Assembly: GCF_026155325.1 (NCBI RefSeq)
Contig: NZ_JAPFPW010000009.1
Span: 62,001 to 126,000 of the forward strand
DNA: 64,000 nucleotides
Direction of reading: 5' to 3'
Source: Desulfobotulus pelophilus
Lineage (GTDB): Bacteria; Desulfobacterota; Desulfobacteria; Desulfobacterales; ASO4-4
In this document: in pieces, positions 1-9,288 of the stretch
Position numbering within the stretch: the stretch's first letter is position 1
Layout: each line of letters begins with the position of its first letter
Made by a program: the position numbers and the translations under genes
The notes under the pieces: model-generated
What the model saw: the letters and a program-made list of their open reading frames with translations, nothing else
The model's database searches: none
Told to the model about the DNA's origin: nothing

Positions 1-2
1 GG

Positions 3-434
3 ACTCTGGCCCTCGCAGAAAGCTGCACAGGCGGCCTCATGGCCAGCCTGTTTACCTCCTATCCGGGAAGTTCTGATTTTTTCAAGCTTTCGGCGGTAAC
101 CTACGCCAATGATGCCAAGCAAAGGATACTGGGCGTACGTTCCGAAACGCTTGTCCGGGAAGGCGCTGTCAGTGAGGCCGTAGCCGCAGAAATGGCAGCA
201 GGAGCCCGTGGAGCAGGTGTGGCGGATTTGGGTCTCGCCACAACGGGTATTGCCGGTCCGGGAGGGGGAAGCAGCGAAAAACCAGTGGGTATGGTCTGTA
301 TTGGACTTGCCGATCACAACAGAACGCTTTCCTGGACATTCGTGCGAAATGAAGGAGAGCGGAGATCCAATCAGCGTGTTTTTGCCGCTTTGGCATTGAA
401 ACAGCTGTATCATTATCTCCTGGAGGAAAACTGA
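3..434 (+). CDS. cinA: CinA C-terminal (nicotinamide-nucleotide amidase) domain, 5' truncated
   Basis: The reading frame is open from the left edge and holds the family motif AESCTGG at 15-35, so the gene begins outside the window and the ATG at 39 is internal. This domain (PncC type) deamidates nicotinamide mononucleotide in pyridine-nucleotide salvage. Other family features seen are the GxxGPGGGS-like stretch TTGIAGPGGGS and the segment KPVGMVCIGLA. Whether an N-terminal MoCF-like domain is present cannot be seen. The stop overlaps the start of the ABC ATPase gene (TGATG). Confidence 0.9.
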   Translation, partial: TLALAESCTGGLMASLFTSYPGSSDFFKLSAVTYANDAKQRILGVRSETLVREGAVSEAVAAEMAAGARGAGVADLGLATTGIAGPGGGSSEKPVGMVCIGLADHNRTLSWTFVRNEGERRSNQRVFAALALKQLYHYLLEEN

Positions 435-1324
435 TGGATACTCCGGTTCTTGAGATCCGGGATCTTGTAAAGAATTTTGGTAAGGTGGAAGCGGTAAGGG
501 GCATCAGTTTTGCCATTCGTCCTGGCATCTGTTTCGGTCTTCTGGGGCCCAATGGTGCCGGTAAAACGACTACCATTGAAGTAATAGAAGGGATTCTTTC
601 CCCCACATCCGGCGAAATTCTGTACAAGGGAAAACCCAGGGGCAGGGCATTCCGGGAAGAGGTGGGCATACAGCTGCAGAGCACCGAGCTGCTGCTTCTC
701 CAGACGGTTCGTGAAACCCTTGAGGTTTTTCGCAGACTGTACCGCCGGAGGGCCCCGCTGGAAGAACTGATTCAGACCTGTCAGCTGCAGGATATTCTGG
801 ATAAGGACAATGCCCGCATATCCGGAGGACAGAAACAGCGCCTTCTGCTGGCCATGGCCCTTGCCAATGATCCGGATCTGATTTTTCTGGATGAGCCCAC
901 CACAGGGCTGGATCCCCAGGCGAGGCGTCATCTCTGGGATATTGTAGGACGAATCAAGAGATCGGGTAAAACCCTGGTACTGACCACCCATTATATGGAT
1001 GAGGCAGAAATTCTCTGCGATGAAATTGCCATCGTGGATGCCGGCCGCATCATCGCCATGGGCAGGCCCGCTGATATGCTGGCTGCCCATGGCGATGGAA
1101 CGGTGATGACCCTTGGCCCCGGAGCCCTTGACGGTTGCTTGCCGGATCATTTCCCGTGGACACTGCGTCAGGGTGAGGGCGGAGTCGCTATCCATACCCG
1201 TGAACCGGGAGAAACGCTGAAAACTCTGGTATCTCTCGGTGCGGATCTCAACCGGCTTTCTGTCCGGGCTTTTAACCTTGAGGATCTTTTTATAGAGCTG
1301 ACCGGCCGGGAACTGAGGCCCTGA
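434..1324 (+). CDS. ABC-2 type exporter ATP-binding protein
   Basis: This is a 296-residue ABC ATPase of the DrrA/CcmA-like group that powers export through the permease encoded just downstream. Visible motifs are Walker A GPNGAGKTT near residue 37, signature SGGQKQR near residue 133, and Walker B LIFLDEPTTGLDP followed by the H-loop TTHYMDEAE. The C-terminal 80 residues form the extension usual in this group. The ATG overlaps the cinA stop, suggesting translational coupling. The substrate cannot be told from sequence; drugs, lipids or polysaccharides are all exported by this group. Confidence 0.9.
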   Translation: MDTPVLEIRDLVKNFGKVEAVRGISFAIRPGICFGLLGPNGAGKTTTIEVIEGILSPTSGEILYKGKPRGRAFREEVGIQLQSTELLLLQTVRETLEVFRRLYRRRAPLEELIQTCQLQDILDKDNARISGGQKQRLLLAMALANDPDLIFLDEPTTGLDPQARRHLWDIVGRIKRSGKTLVLTTHYMDEAEILCDEIAIVDAGRIIAMGRPADMLAAHGDGTVMTLGPGALDGCLPDHFPWTLRQGEGGVAIHTREPGETLKTLVSLGADLNRLSVRAFNLEDLFIELTGRELRP

Positions 1325-1365
1325 CCCATTCAGTCTTTTTTTGTCGCGTTCTCACAGGAAATCAT

Positions 1366-2397
1366 ATGATTCGACGGATTTTTATTATTGCAAGAGCCCG
1401 TATTCGAGAATTCTACAGGGATAAAACCAGCCTTGGATGGAATTTTCTTTTTCCTCTGCTGATTATTGCCTCTTTCAGCGTGTTTTTTTCGGCGGATACC
1501 CGGAATTTTGCCAGGGTTGGGATTGTGGATCTGCCTGCTGACTCCGCCATTGAAGAGAGCCTTGAACGCTTTCAGAAAAGTCGGCATCTGCATCTTCTTG
1601 TTTTTGACAGTCTGGAGAAGGGCAGGCATGCCCTGGAAAGACAGCGTGTTGATTTTTTGCTGAATCCGGCGGATGGCCGGTATTGGGTGGCGGAGGGGGC
1701 ACCCGGAGGATATGTGGCGGAGCGTTTTCTTATGGCTGCGGAACACCCGGATCCGATATATTTTTTACGGACTCCCGTAGCCGGCGGAAGCCTACCCTAT
1801 GTAGAATGGCTTTTTCCGGGCATCATCGGCATGAATATCATGTTCGGTTCCCTTTTCGGGGTGGGGTATGCTATTGTGCGGTATCGGAAAAACGGCGTAT
1901 TAAAACGTTTGAGTGTAACCCCGCTGCGTCCATGGGAGTTTCTGACAGGGCAGGTTGTTTCCAGAATTTTTCTGTTGCTGGTCAGTACCGGTATTGTTCT
2001 GGCGATTTGCAGTCTTCTCTTTGGATTTAGGGTAAAAGGGTCCATTTTTGCGCTTTTTATGATCTTTGCCATGGGTAGTTTTGCTCTGGTCAGTCTTTCG
2101 GTGATTATTGCATCCCGGACGGAAAGTGAGGAGTTTGCCGAAGGTGTTCTGAATCTCATGGCATGGCCCATGATGTTTTTTTCAGAGGTCTGGTTTTCTC
2201 TGGAAGGTGCGGATGAATGGGTGCGGCAGGTGGCATTTTTTCTGCCCCTTACTCATGTCATAACGGCGGCACGTCAGATTATGAACGAGGGGGCCGGTAT
2301 TCCGGATGTGTATCACCATATGCTGGCCCTTGCAGGGCTTTCCCTGATATTTATGGTTGTGGGAGCCGGTCTTTTCCGGTGGCATCGGGAAAAATAA
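1366..2397 (+). CDS. ABC-2 type transporter permease
   Basis: This 343-residue membrane protein is the probable partner of the ATPase encoded 41 bases upstream. It has one N-terminal transmembrane segment (about residues 25-42), a soluble loop of about 120 residues, and then five hydrophobic segments, the usual ABC2_membrane_3 layout. The motif RYRKNGVLKRLSVTPLRPWE between the second and third helices is typical of ABC-2 permeases. An AGGAA ribosome site lies before the ATG. The substrate is unknown. Confidence 0.88.
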   Translation: MIRRIFIIARARIREFYRDKTSLGWNFLFPLLIIASFSVFFSADTRNFARVGIVDLPADSAIEESLERFQKSRHLHLLVFDSLEKGRHALERQRVDFLLNPADGRYWVAEGAPGGYVAERFLMAAEHPDPIYFLRTPVAGGSLPYVEWLFPGIIGMNIMFGSLFGVGYAIVRYRKNGVLKRLSVTPLRPWEFLTGQVVSRIFLLLVSTGIVLAICSLLFGFRVKGSIFALFMIFAMGSFALVSLSVIIASRTESEEFAEGVLNLMAWPMMFFSEVWFSLEGADEWVRQVAFFLPLTHVITAARQIMNEGAGIPDVYHHMLALAGLSLIFMVVGAGLFRWHREK

Positions 2398-2459
2398 GAA
2401 AAACATCGGGTTTATGCCCGTTTTAGCTGCGGAAGATACTGCCGGAAAGGATAGTCTGA

Positions 2460-4565
2460 ATGAAGGGGAAGTCTTTGCAGGAAGATCCCTGCCTTTTTCA
2501 GCCGGAGTGTATGACCGGGGCCTCCGGAGAGGAAAGGGCGAAAGAACGTCTGCTGCCTCCATGGAAGGTTCTTGTGGCCGATGATGACCCGGAAGTGCAC
2601 CGGCTGACCCGTCTTGTTCTGGCTGATGTGATGTACGAGGGAAGAAGGCTGCAGCTTCTGGAGGCCTCTTCCGCACTCCAGACACTGGAACTTTTGGAGC
2701 TCCATAAAGATATGGCCGTATTGGTGCTGGATGTGGTGATGGAAAGTGACACCGCAGGCCTGGACATTGTTCCCATGATTCGGGAGAAAAAAAAGAATGC
2801 CTGCCTGCAGATTATTCTGCGGACAGGCCAGCCGGGCATGGCCCCTGAGTCTCTGGTGGTTTCCGACTACGGTATCAATGACTACCAGTGTAAAAGTGAA
2901 CTGACTTCCCAGCGTTTTGTGAGCTCAGTCATCATGGCTCTGCGGGCATACAGAGACTGTCATGCCCTCCATGATCTGAATACCAGACTGAAGTGCGCAC
3001 TTCAGGAGAATCTGCGTATCCGCCAGCAGCTTCAGTCTGCCAATGAGGGCCTTGAATGCAAGGTGGCGGAACGAACGGCCGATTTGGAAAAACTGAACCG
3101 GGATTTACAGGATGCCATGGAAGCTGCCCGGGAGCTGGCTTGTCGCGCGGAACAGGCCAGCCGGGCTAAAACCATTTTTCTGGCCAATATGAGTCATGAA
3201 ATCCGGACGCCCATGAATGGTATTCTGGGTATGGCAGATCTCTTGAGAGAAGGTGGGCTTGACCGGGAACAGAAAGAAATGCTGGATGTGATCCGTGGCA
3301 GTGGCAGTCATCTTCTCGGAATGATTGATGACCTTCTGGATTATACCACCCTTGAATCCGGAGACCTCCGGCTGGATGCACGTCCTTTTGATCCGGAACG
3401 ACTTATGGAGTCTGTGCTGGATCTGTTTGCGGAAGCTGCCACTGAAAAAAAAATACGTCTGAAATATATGCCCTGCCCAAAGCTTCCCGCACTCCTTGTG
3501 GGAGATGAGGATCGGGTCCGCCAGATGCTGATTCATATCATAGGCAATGGGGTGAAGTTTACGGACAAAGGAGACGTTGTGCTGACGGTGGGAGGCAGGC
3601 AGACTTCTGCGGATACCTTTGTTCTGGAACTCTGTATTGCCGATACGGGCAAGGGTATTGCAGAAGAAGATAAAGATCATATCTTTACTCCCTTTTTTCA
3701 GGCTGACAGCCGGACCGTAAGACGGCATGGCGGTACGGGCCTTGGCCTTGCCATCTGCAGAAAGCTTGTAACACGTATGAGGGGTGAGATATCTGTTGAA
3801 AACAGCCCGGATGGAGGAAGCCGGTTTTTCATAGAAATTCCCTTTGCCATTGCGGCACCTCCTCCGCCCTTTCCCGTGGAGCTCCGGGAAGTGTTTGCAG
3901 AAAAAAAACTGGGCATTTGTACAGAAGACAGAAAGGAAGGGCTTCTGCTTGCCAGGTGGATCCGGGATGGGGGTGGCATGCCGGTTTTCCCCGGAGAGAG
4001 GGCCATGCATCCTCTTTTGTGGATAATGGACAAGAATCTTGCTCCGCCCACAGGAGCACCGGTTGTGTGGCTTGGTGGCTCCGGTATTCAGGTGCCTTCC
4101 TTGCAGAGGCCTTTATTCCGTTCCCGCTTTTTTTCTTTTTTTAAGGAGTTGATGAATCCTGTTGCGGAGCAGAAAATGTCTGTGGAGAAGGCGATACGAC
4201 GGATTCTTGTGGTGGAAGATCAGGCTGTTAATCGCATGGTTGTGGCAAGAATCCTTGAGCACAAAGGCTTTTGTGTTGAGCTGGCGGAGGATGCTGAAGA
4301 GGCTCTCGCAAAGCTGACGCTCAGTCCCTATGATGCTGTTCTTATGGATATGAGAATGCCGGGAATGGATGGGCTGGAAGCAACCAGATCCATTCGTGGG
4401 GGGGCTGCCGGCGAGAGAAACCGGAGTGTACCCGTGATTGCCCTGACAGCCAATGCCGCTGTTGAGGACAGAAAGGATTGTCTGGCCGCTGGAATGAATG
4501 ATTATTTGGCAAAGCCTGTGAAACCCCATACTCTCCTCGGTACCTTGCGCCGCTGGCTTGGCTGA
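2460..4565 (+). CDS. Hybrid sensor histidine kinase with two receiver domains
   Basis: This is a cytoplasmic 701-residue signalling protein with no transmembrane segment. Domains in order are an N-terminal receiver (about 36-165; acidic triad DDD at 41-43, phospho-Asp 91, conserved Lys 145), a coiled coil (about 175-235), HisKA with phospho-His 246 in [11 protein letters not shown], a HATPase domain with DTGKGI and GGTGLGLAI boxes, a degenerate linker that may be a decayed receiver (about 470-575), and a C-terminal receiver with phospho-Asp 630 in [11 protein letters not shown]. The N-terminal receiver suggests control by an upstream kinase rather than by a bound ligand. No DNA-binding partner is adjacent, so the output is unknown. 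Confidence 0.92.
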   Translation: MKGKSLQEDPCLFQPECMTGASGEERAKERLLPPWKVLVADDDPEVHRLTRLVLADVMYEGRRLQLLEASSALQTLELLELHKDMAVLVLDVVMESDTAGLDIVPMIREKKKNACLQIILRTGQPGMAPESLVVSDYGINDYQCKSELTSQRFVSSVIMALRAYRDCHALHDLNTRLKCALQENLRIRQQLQSANEGLECKVAERTADLEKLNRDLQDAMEAARELACRAEQASRAKTIFLANMSHEIRTPMNGILGMADLLREGGLDREQKEMLDVIRGSGSHLLGMIDDLLDYTTLESGDLRLDARPFDPERLMESVLDLFAEAATEKKIRLKYMPCPKLPALLVGDEDRVRQMLIHIIGNGVKFTDKGDVVLTVGGRQTSADTFVLELCIADTGKGIAEEDKDHIFTPFFQADSRTVRRHGGTGLGLAICRKLVTRMRGEISVENSPDGGSRFFIEIPFAIAAPPPPFPVELREVFAEKKLGICTEDRKEGLLLARWIRDGGGMPVFPGERAMHPLLWIMDKNLAPPTGAPVVWLGGSGIQVPSLQRPLFRSRFFSFFKELMNPVAEQKMSVEKAIRRILVVEDQAVNRMVVARILEHKGFCVELAEDAEEALAKLTLSPYDAVLMDMRMPGMDGLEATRSIRGGAAGERNRSVPVIALTANAAVEDRKDCLAAGMNDYLAKPVKPHTLLGTLRRWLG

Positions 4566-4673
4566 TGCGGAACCGGTTCTGAGAAAAAAATTTAAAAAAA
4601 GATCGCTGTTTTTTAAAAAAACTGGAAAGAAAATATTCGTTCCTGTATATTGCATAAGTTTGGAGGCTTTGGG

Positions 4674-5087
4674 ATGGAAGAAAAAAATTTCTGGCAGTCA
4701 CATTCAGAGCATTATCTTGAAATGGCCTTTGATACCCAGAGGCAGGAGAGAATCAGCCATCCGGATGGATATGGCAAAAGGACAGGTGATTGCGGAGATA
4801 CCATTGAGTTCTTTCTGACCCTTGAAGAGGGGTGTCTTCGTTTTGTATCCTATCAGGTTGATGGCTGCATGAATACCAATGCCTGCGCAGCAACCATTTC
4901 CTGCATGGCAGAAGGCAAGGATCTGGATATGGCCTGGCAGATTCTTCCGGAAACGGTGATCCGTTATCTGGAAACCTTACCCGAACATGAGCTCCACTGC
5001 GCTGAGCTTGCGGCAGGTGCTTTTTATATGGCCCTTGCCGATGCAGAGAAGAAAGCAAAGGCCGGGAAAACAGCAAAAACGCCATGA
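4674..5087 (+). CDS. NifU/IscU N-terminal-type iron-sulfur scaffold protein
   Basis: The 137-residue product matches the NifU N-terminal/IscU fold, on which [2Fe-2S] clusters are built from cysteine-derived sulfur. It keeps the three ligand regions: Cys in YQVDGCMNT, Cys in NACAATISCMAEGK, and Cys in HELHCAELAAGAFYMAL. The ATG at 4674 is chosen because GGAGG lies 7 bases upstream; an earlier in-frame TTG at 4650 has no such site. No cysteine desulfurase is adjacent, so the partner must lie elsewhere. Its sequence is divergent from housekeeping IscU (no LPPVK motif), so it may serve a specialised role. Confidence 0.82.
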   Translation: MEEKNFWQSHSEHYLEMAFDTQRQERISHPDGYGKRTGDCGDTIEFFLTLEEGCLRFVSYQVDGCMNTNACAATISCMAEGKDLDMAWQILPETVIRYLETLPEHELHCAELAAGAFYMALADAEKKAKAGKTAKTP

Positions 5088-5406
5088 ACTGCCTTGCTTT
5101 AGGGAAAAGTGATGGTGATTTTTGGGATTCCGGAGTGGTCTGAAAAGACTGTTGATTTGTTTTTTGTGTCAGGTGTTATGGAATCCTCACTTTAGTTAAT
5201 TCCTGTGGGTAACTTTTTACCTCCCTGAAATGGGAACAACGAAACTGTTCCCGGTCTGCTCAGTTCAGTCTCTTATGGTTTCCAGTCCGACAGGCCTGAC
5301 AAGGCTCCGGGCTTACTTTTTCAGTTCAGTGCATCAGACATGCTGCTGTGATGGCGGCTCCTATGGTTGATCTGCAGGAATGCGGGTTATGAGGAGGTTA
5401 AAGGGA
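5088..5406. other. Intergenic region before the TetR gene
   Basis: These 319 bases hold no convincing gene. The one notable element is an inverted repeat at 5232-5252, GGGAACA-N7-TGTTCCC, listed separately. The sequence just before 5407 carries a strong ribosome site, GAGGAGG at 5391-5397. Confidence 0.6.
5232..5252. promoter_or_regulatory. Inverted repeat, candidate operator
   Basis: Two perfect 7-base arms (GGGAACA and TGTTCCC) are separated by 7 bases. The repeat lies about 155 bases before the TetR-family gene, where an autoregulatory operator could be placed. The spacing and symmetry fit a dimeric helix-turn-helix repressor, but no binding can be shown from sequence alone. Confidence 0.35.
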
Positions 5407-6060
5407 ATGTCGGATCGGTCCACATTCATGAAGTTAAGGGAAGACGAGCGTGAAGTTCGGAAAAGTCTGATTATAAATGCAGCCATGAAGCTTTTTGAGG
5501 AAAAATCTTTCCACGATATCGGTATGCGGGATATCGCATCGGAAGCAGGCGTTTCGGCAGCATCTATCTATCGTTATTTTCCAAGCAGAGATGATCTTTT
5601 TGTGGAAGCCCTGATTCAGGACATCAATTCCATAGAAGGACTTCTGGAGCAGCGCTTGTCCAATGGCGGTACCATTGAAGATCTGGCCGTTGCTGTTGTG
5701 GATTATCTCATTGATAATGAAGCAACGTTTCAGATGATGTGTCATTTTATGATCCGGGGTGAGGTGAATACACGGGCCTTGAAAAAATTCAATGCCGTGC
5801 AGCGTTACTTTTTGAAAATGTTTGATGAGATGGTAAAAAGGGCAGGAGGAGCAGAGAATATCCGTTTTTTCTCCCATGCATTTTTTGCCTCCCTTGCGGG
5901 GGTTGTCATGACTTTCCGGAATTATCCCGGCAGGAACCCGGATGAAAGACGCCGGTATATGCATAAGCTGGCTCTTCTCATCATGAGGGAAGGCAACAGC
6001 CTGGATGAAGATATTTTTGAAAAGGATCTTGCCGATATCCGTAAAGCCAGACAATCCTGA
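5407..6060 (+). CDS. TetR/AcrR family transcriptional regulator
   Basis: This 217-residue protein has the TetR helix-turn-helix at about residues 17-60 (IINAAMKLFEEKSFHDIGMR followed by DIASEAGVSAASIYRYF) and a ligand-binding alpha-helical C-terminal part without recognisable family. The ATG at 5407 is preferred because GAGGAGG sits 9 bases upstream; in-frame ATGs at 5380 and 5389 lie before or inside that site. A terminator follows. The neighbouring genes give no firm clue to its target; autoregulation through the repeat at 5232 is an inference. Confidence 0.88.
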   Translation: MSDRSTFMKLREDEREVRKSLIINAAMKLFEEKSFHDIGMRDIASEAGVSAASIYRYFPSRDDLFVEALIQDINSIEGLLEQRLSNGGTIEDLAVAVVDYLIDNEATFQMMCHFMIRGEVNTRALKKFNAVQRYFLKMFDEMVKRAGGAENIRFFSHAFFASLAGVVMTFRNYPGRNPDERRRYMHKLALLIMREGNSLDEDIFEKDLADIRKARQS

Positions 6061-6089
6061 CCGTTTTTTTGTTATCCATGGACAGGGAA

Positions 6090-6118
6090 AAAAGGGCACC
6101 TCTGGGTGTCCTTTTTTT
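6090..6118 (+). terminator. Rho-independent terminator after the TetR gene
   Basis: An 8-bp stem (AGGGCACC paired with GGTGTCCT, one G-T pair) with a 4-base loop is followed by seven T residues, 30 bases after the stop codon. It isolates the regulator gene from the B12 riboswitch transcript. Confidence 0.85.
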
Positions 6119-6159
6119 ATGCCTTGTGTTTTAAGGGCTTCCGTGTAAAAAAGCTTTTT

Positions 6160-6320
6160 ATTCAGGGTGTGCTTGGCACTTGATAGGGAATCCCGTGCAA
6201 ATCGGGAACGGGCCCACCGCTGTAACCGGGGATGTTGTTTCAACGATGCCACTGTCTGCAAAAGAGACGGGAAGGCTGGAACAGCAGATGATCCGGAAAG
6301 TCAGAAGACCTGCCCTGAAT
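6160..6320 (+). promoter_or_regulatory. Adenosylcobalamin riboswitch
   Basis: The stretch carries the core B12-box features in order: GGGAATCCCGTGCAAATCG, then GGGCCCACCGCTGTAA, GCCACTG, GGGAAGGC and finally GTCAGAAGACCTGCC. A P1 helix can be drawn between ATTCAGGG at 6160 and CCCTGAAT ending at 6320. It stands before btuF and very probably represses the downstream uptake operon when adenosylcobalamin is plentiful. The distance to the first gene (about 300 bases) leaves room for an expression platform, though a clear T-tract terminator was not found there. Confidence 0.93.
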
Positions 6321-6622
6321 GGTGTACCCCGGCCTCTTGCGGATCAGAGGGCGGAAAGAAAAAGGATGTTCTGCAAACAATGTACTCTGTGCCGGTACTG
6401 GCTGATCAGGCCTGTTCTCTGGGTCTCGAGGAGTCGTTGTGGCATGGCTGCTGTGGGGCGGTGGCCCCTGCTGTGCTATGCTTTCTCGTGCTCTGAAAAA
6501 GCTTTTGCAGAATCCCGTGGATTTTCCAATACCCCTTCTTTCCTCCCACCTCCGCAAGACCTGTGTATCCTTATTTTTAAAATTCTGAACGGTTGCTTTT
6601 TTCCGGTGTGAAAGCAGGATAT
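6321..6622. other. Long leader between riboswitch and btuF
   Basis: About 300 bases separate the aptamer from the btuF start. A GC hairpin (GGGGC-GGTG-GCCCC, 6455-6468) is visible. A short frame from 6366 with a GAAAGAAAAAGG sequence before it has no recognisable family and is not called as a gene. The region presumably contains the expression platform. Confidence 0.5.
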
Positions 6623-7477
6623 ATGAAAAAAATATGCATGGTTGCCGTGCTGGCTCTGATGGCTTTTGCCGAAATGGGTTCTGCCGGTAGTCAGAGAATT
6701 CTGCCCATGGCTCCCAGTCTTGTGGAAGCAGTGTTCGCTCTGGGTGCCGGAGAGCGTGTGGCAGGTATCCCTGAGTATACCTCATGGCCGCCTGAGGCAC
6801 TGGATCTGCCCTCTGTGGGAGGCTATTTCAATCCCAATCTGGAGCGCATTGCCGTATTGAAGCCGGATCTGGTGATTCTGCAGGGACAGCATGAAAAAGT
6901 GGACAGATACTGCCGCAGGCATGGCATTCCCCTGCTTCATGTGGCCATGGAAGACAGGACTTCTATCCGGGAGGGGCTTCATATTCTGGGGCATGCTCTG
7001 GGACAGGATGCGGAAGCCCGGATGCTGACCGATGCCATGGAGGCGGAACTGGAAAGGCTGGGCAGAAAATTTTACAGAAGTAAGCCCCCTGCCGTGCTTC
7101 TGGTCGTGGGCAGAACACCGGGAACCCTTTCCGGTATCATGACGGCGGGCAGGGATTCCTTTCTTACGGAGCTGACGGAGCTGGCTGGCGGAAGGAATAT
7201 ATTTGATGATCAGTCCCAGCGTTATCCCACCGTTTCCAAGGAAGCGATTCTTGTCCGCCAGCCGGATATTATTCTTGAGTTCATGCCGGGAGACAGGGAA
7301 CGGGAGGGAAACGGTCTGGTCCATGAGTGGCAGGCCATGGCATCCGTTCCTGCAGTACGTAAAGGCCGGATTCGGGTTCTTACGGATAACCGTCTTCTCA
7401 TGCCCGGTCCCCGTATTGCCGAGGCCGCTGCCATTCTGGGTGAGACCATCGCAGAGATGATGCCATGGGAGGACTGA
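6623..7477 (+). CDS. btuF: Periplasmic cobalamin-binding protein of the B12 ABC importer
   Basis: A 284-residue class III substrate-binding protein. The first 21 residues form a signal peptide (MKKICMVAVLALMAFAEMGS) without a lipobox cysteine, so the protein should be free in the periplasm. The mature part follows the BtuF/FepB plan: RILPMAPSLVEAVFALGAGE at the start, the LKPDLVIL segment, and a C-terminal half containing KEAILVRQPDIILEF. It would hand cobalamin from the outer-membrane receptor to the BtuCD pair. Position directly behind the riboswitch and in front of the ATPase and permease genes supports B12 rather than iron-siderophore as substrate. The ATG at 6623 begins the signal peptide. 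Confidence 0.87.
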   Translation: MKKICMVAVLALMAFAEMGSAGSQRILPMAPSLVEAVFALGAGERVAGIPEYTSWPPEALDLPSVGGYFNPNLERIAVLKPDLVILQGQHEKVDRYCRRHGIPLLHVAMEDRTSIREGLHILGHALGQDAEARMLTDAMEAELERLGRKFYRSKPPAVLLVVGRTPGTLSGIMTAGRDSFLTELTELAGGRNIFDDQSQRYPTVSKEAILVRQPDIILEFMPGDREREGNGLVHEWQAMASVPAVRKGRIRVLTDNRLLMPGPRIAEAAAILGETIAEMMPWED

Positions 7478-8253
7478 AGGCAACGGGACTCTTTTTTGAC
7501 CGTGGTGGTGATTTTTCTCTGGGACCCCTGGATATAACGGTCCCTCAGAGAGGGCTATGCTCCGTCATCGGGCCCAACGGCGGTGGGAAATCCACTCTGC
7601 TGAAACTGCTTGCCGGAGTGCTGCGTCCGGCAAGAGGTACGGTGCTGCTGGAAGGTCGTTTTCTAAGTGATCTGTCACGCAGGGATACGGCCGCCCGGAT
7701 CGGCTATCTGCCCCAGGAGGTGGGTGCCCTTTATGATTTCTCTGTGGAGGCGATGGTAGCCATGGGAATGTTTGCTCTGGATGGAGGACGCAGACACAGA
7801 CCCTCAGGGTGTGGGCCTGCTACCTGCGCCATGGAAAAAACCCGTGTCATCCATCTGAAAAACCGGTCTTTCTCCTCCCTATCCGGAGGAGAAAAGCAAC
7901 GGGTGCTGCTGGCTTCCGTATGGAGTCGTGATCCGGCGTATCTGCTTCTGGATGAGCCCACAAGCGGGCTCGATCCCCATCATGGTGTGACGGTTTTCCG
8001 GATGCTGCAAGAGGCAACACGTCATCATTGTGGAGCTCTGGTGGTCAGCCATGATATCAATCTTGCCGCCGCTTTTTCCGACTCCATGATTTTTATGGAT
8101 CAGGGCCGTATTCTGGCAGAGGGCCTGCCCGATGAAGTACTGGATTCCGAGGCAGTGAGAGAGGCCTATGGTGGATCCATGGGTGTCTGGCCCCATCCCG
8201 ATGGGAAAAAAGGTCGGGTGCTGCTGCCGGAGCGGGGGAGCCTGTCTGCATGA
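7465..8253 (+). CDS. btuD: B12 ABC importer ATP-binding protein
   Basis: A 262-residue FecE/BtuD-type ATPase that drives import through the next gene's permease. Walker A is GPNGGGKST near residue 37, the signature SLSGGEKQRVLLA near 142, Walker B LLLDEPTSGLDP near 165, and the switch His in VVSHDINLAA. It overlaps btuF by 13 bases and the permease start by ATGA, so the three genes are probably translated as a coupled unit. Between Walker A and the signature it has an unusual Gly/Cys/Arg-rich loop (about 108-128) that may be a family-specific insertion. Confidence 0.88.
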   Translation: MGGLKATGLFFDRGGDFSLGPLDITVPQRGLCSVIGPNGGGKSTLLKLLAGVLRPARGTVLLEGRFLSDLSRRDTAARIGYLPQEVGALYDFSVEAMVAMGMFALDGGRRHRPSGCGPATCAMEKTRVIHLKNRSFSSLSGGEKQRVLLASVWSRDPAYLLLDEPTSGLDPHHGVTVFRMLQEATRHHCGALVVSHDINLAAAFSDSMIFMDQGRILAEGLPDEVLDSEAVREAYGGSMGVWPHPDGKKGRVLLPERGSLSA

Positions 8254-9242
8254 AAGAGCCAAGCCGCTGGCATGCATGGGCCTACGGAGGTATGGCTCTG
8301 GTTGCCCTTTTGATCCTGCCCTTTTTCGGTGCGGAAAGTATTCCCCTTCATACCCTTGGAAGTGTTTTTTCTTCTGCAGAGGATATGCATGCGGAAATTC
8401 TTCTGCATCACCGTATGCCCCGGGTGCTGCTGGCCTTTATCTGCGGCATGGGCCTTGCCGCCTGCGGTGCGGCCCTGCAGGTCATGCTGGAAAACCCCCT
8501 GGCAGAGCCCTTTGTGCTGGGCATTGCCGGATGCGCTGCGGTGGGTGCCTCCATGGCCCTTTCCTTTCCCGCCTGGCTCATCTGGTGGGGCCCCTTTTCT
8601 TCGGTGCAGCTCCTGTCCTTTGCCGGCTCCATGGTTGCGGTGGGTTTTTCACTGAAAATGGCAGCCCGCTTCGGGCAGGCATCGGAAACGGTGATTCTTG
8701 CCGGTGTCACCATTAATATTCTCTGCGGTGCACTGATGCTTTTGATCCGCTATGCAGTGGATCCTTCCCGTCTGGTGGTCATGGATCGCTGGCTCATGGG
8801 AGGTCTTGATGTGGTAGGCTGGGAAAATATTCTTGCCCTGCTGCCCTTTTTTCTTGCGGGCTCCCTCCTTCTTTTTCCACTGGGTGCACCTCTGAATCTC
8901 ATGGCCGTGGATCCAGAGCTGGCCCGGGCCCATGGAGTGGCCGTGGGCAGGGTCCGTTTTTCCGTTTGTCTGGCAACGGGCCTTCTGGTGGGGGCGGCGG
9001 TGGCCGTTTCCGGCCCCATTGGTTTTGTGGGCCTGATTGTACCTCAGGCTGTGCGGAGTCTGTCCGGCCCGGACATGCGCAGGGGACTCTTTTTTTCTGC
9101 TTTGGCAGGAGGATCCTTTCTGGCCTTTTGTGACATGCTGGCAAGAACCCTTGTGGCACCTACGGAAATGCCCGTGGGAATCGTAACCGCTGTGATCGGT
9201 GGTCCTGTTTTTTTGCGGATGCTCTGGAAGCGTTCCCCCTGA
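8250..9242 (+). CDS. btuC: B12 ABC importer permease (FecCD family)
   Basis: A 330-residue inner-membrane permease with about nine to ten hydrophobic segments. Characteristic FecCD stretches are RMPRVLLAFICGMGLAACGA, NPLAEPFVLGIAG, the LMGGLD loop, LARAHGV and the coupling-helix region GPIGFVGLIVPQAVR. The start overlaps btuD (ATGA). The residues before FVGLIVPQ are those that normally touch the ATPase. Genetic position within the riboswitch operon supports cobalamin transport. Confidence 0.9.
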   Translation: MKEPSRWHAWAYGGMALVALLILPFFGAESIPLHTLGSVFSSAEDMHAEILLHHRMPRVLLAFICGMGLAACGAALQVMLENPLAEPFVLGIAGCAAVGASMALSFPAWLIWWGPFSSVQLLSFAGSMVAVGFSLKMAARFGQASETVILAGVTINILCGALMLLIRYAVDPSRLVVMDRWLMGGLDVVGWENILALLPFFLAGSLLLFPLGAPLNLMAVDPELARAHGVAVGRVRFSVCLATGLLVGAAVAVSGPIGFVGLIVPQAVRSLSGPDMRRGLFFSALAGGSFLAFCDMLARTLVAPTEMPVGIVTAVIGGPVFLRMLWKRSP

Positions 9243-9288
9243 GGGAACATGGGTAATGATAATAATGATGTCGGAAAGGAAACTGACA

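Noticed and set aside
6366-6611. Small gene in the leader of btuF
   Set aside because: A possible ribosome site exists, but the translation has no signal peptide, membrane segment or family, and lies in the expected expression platform.
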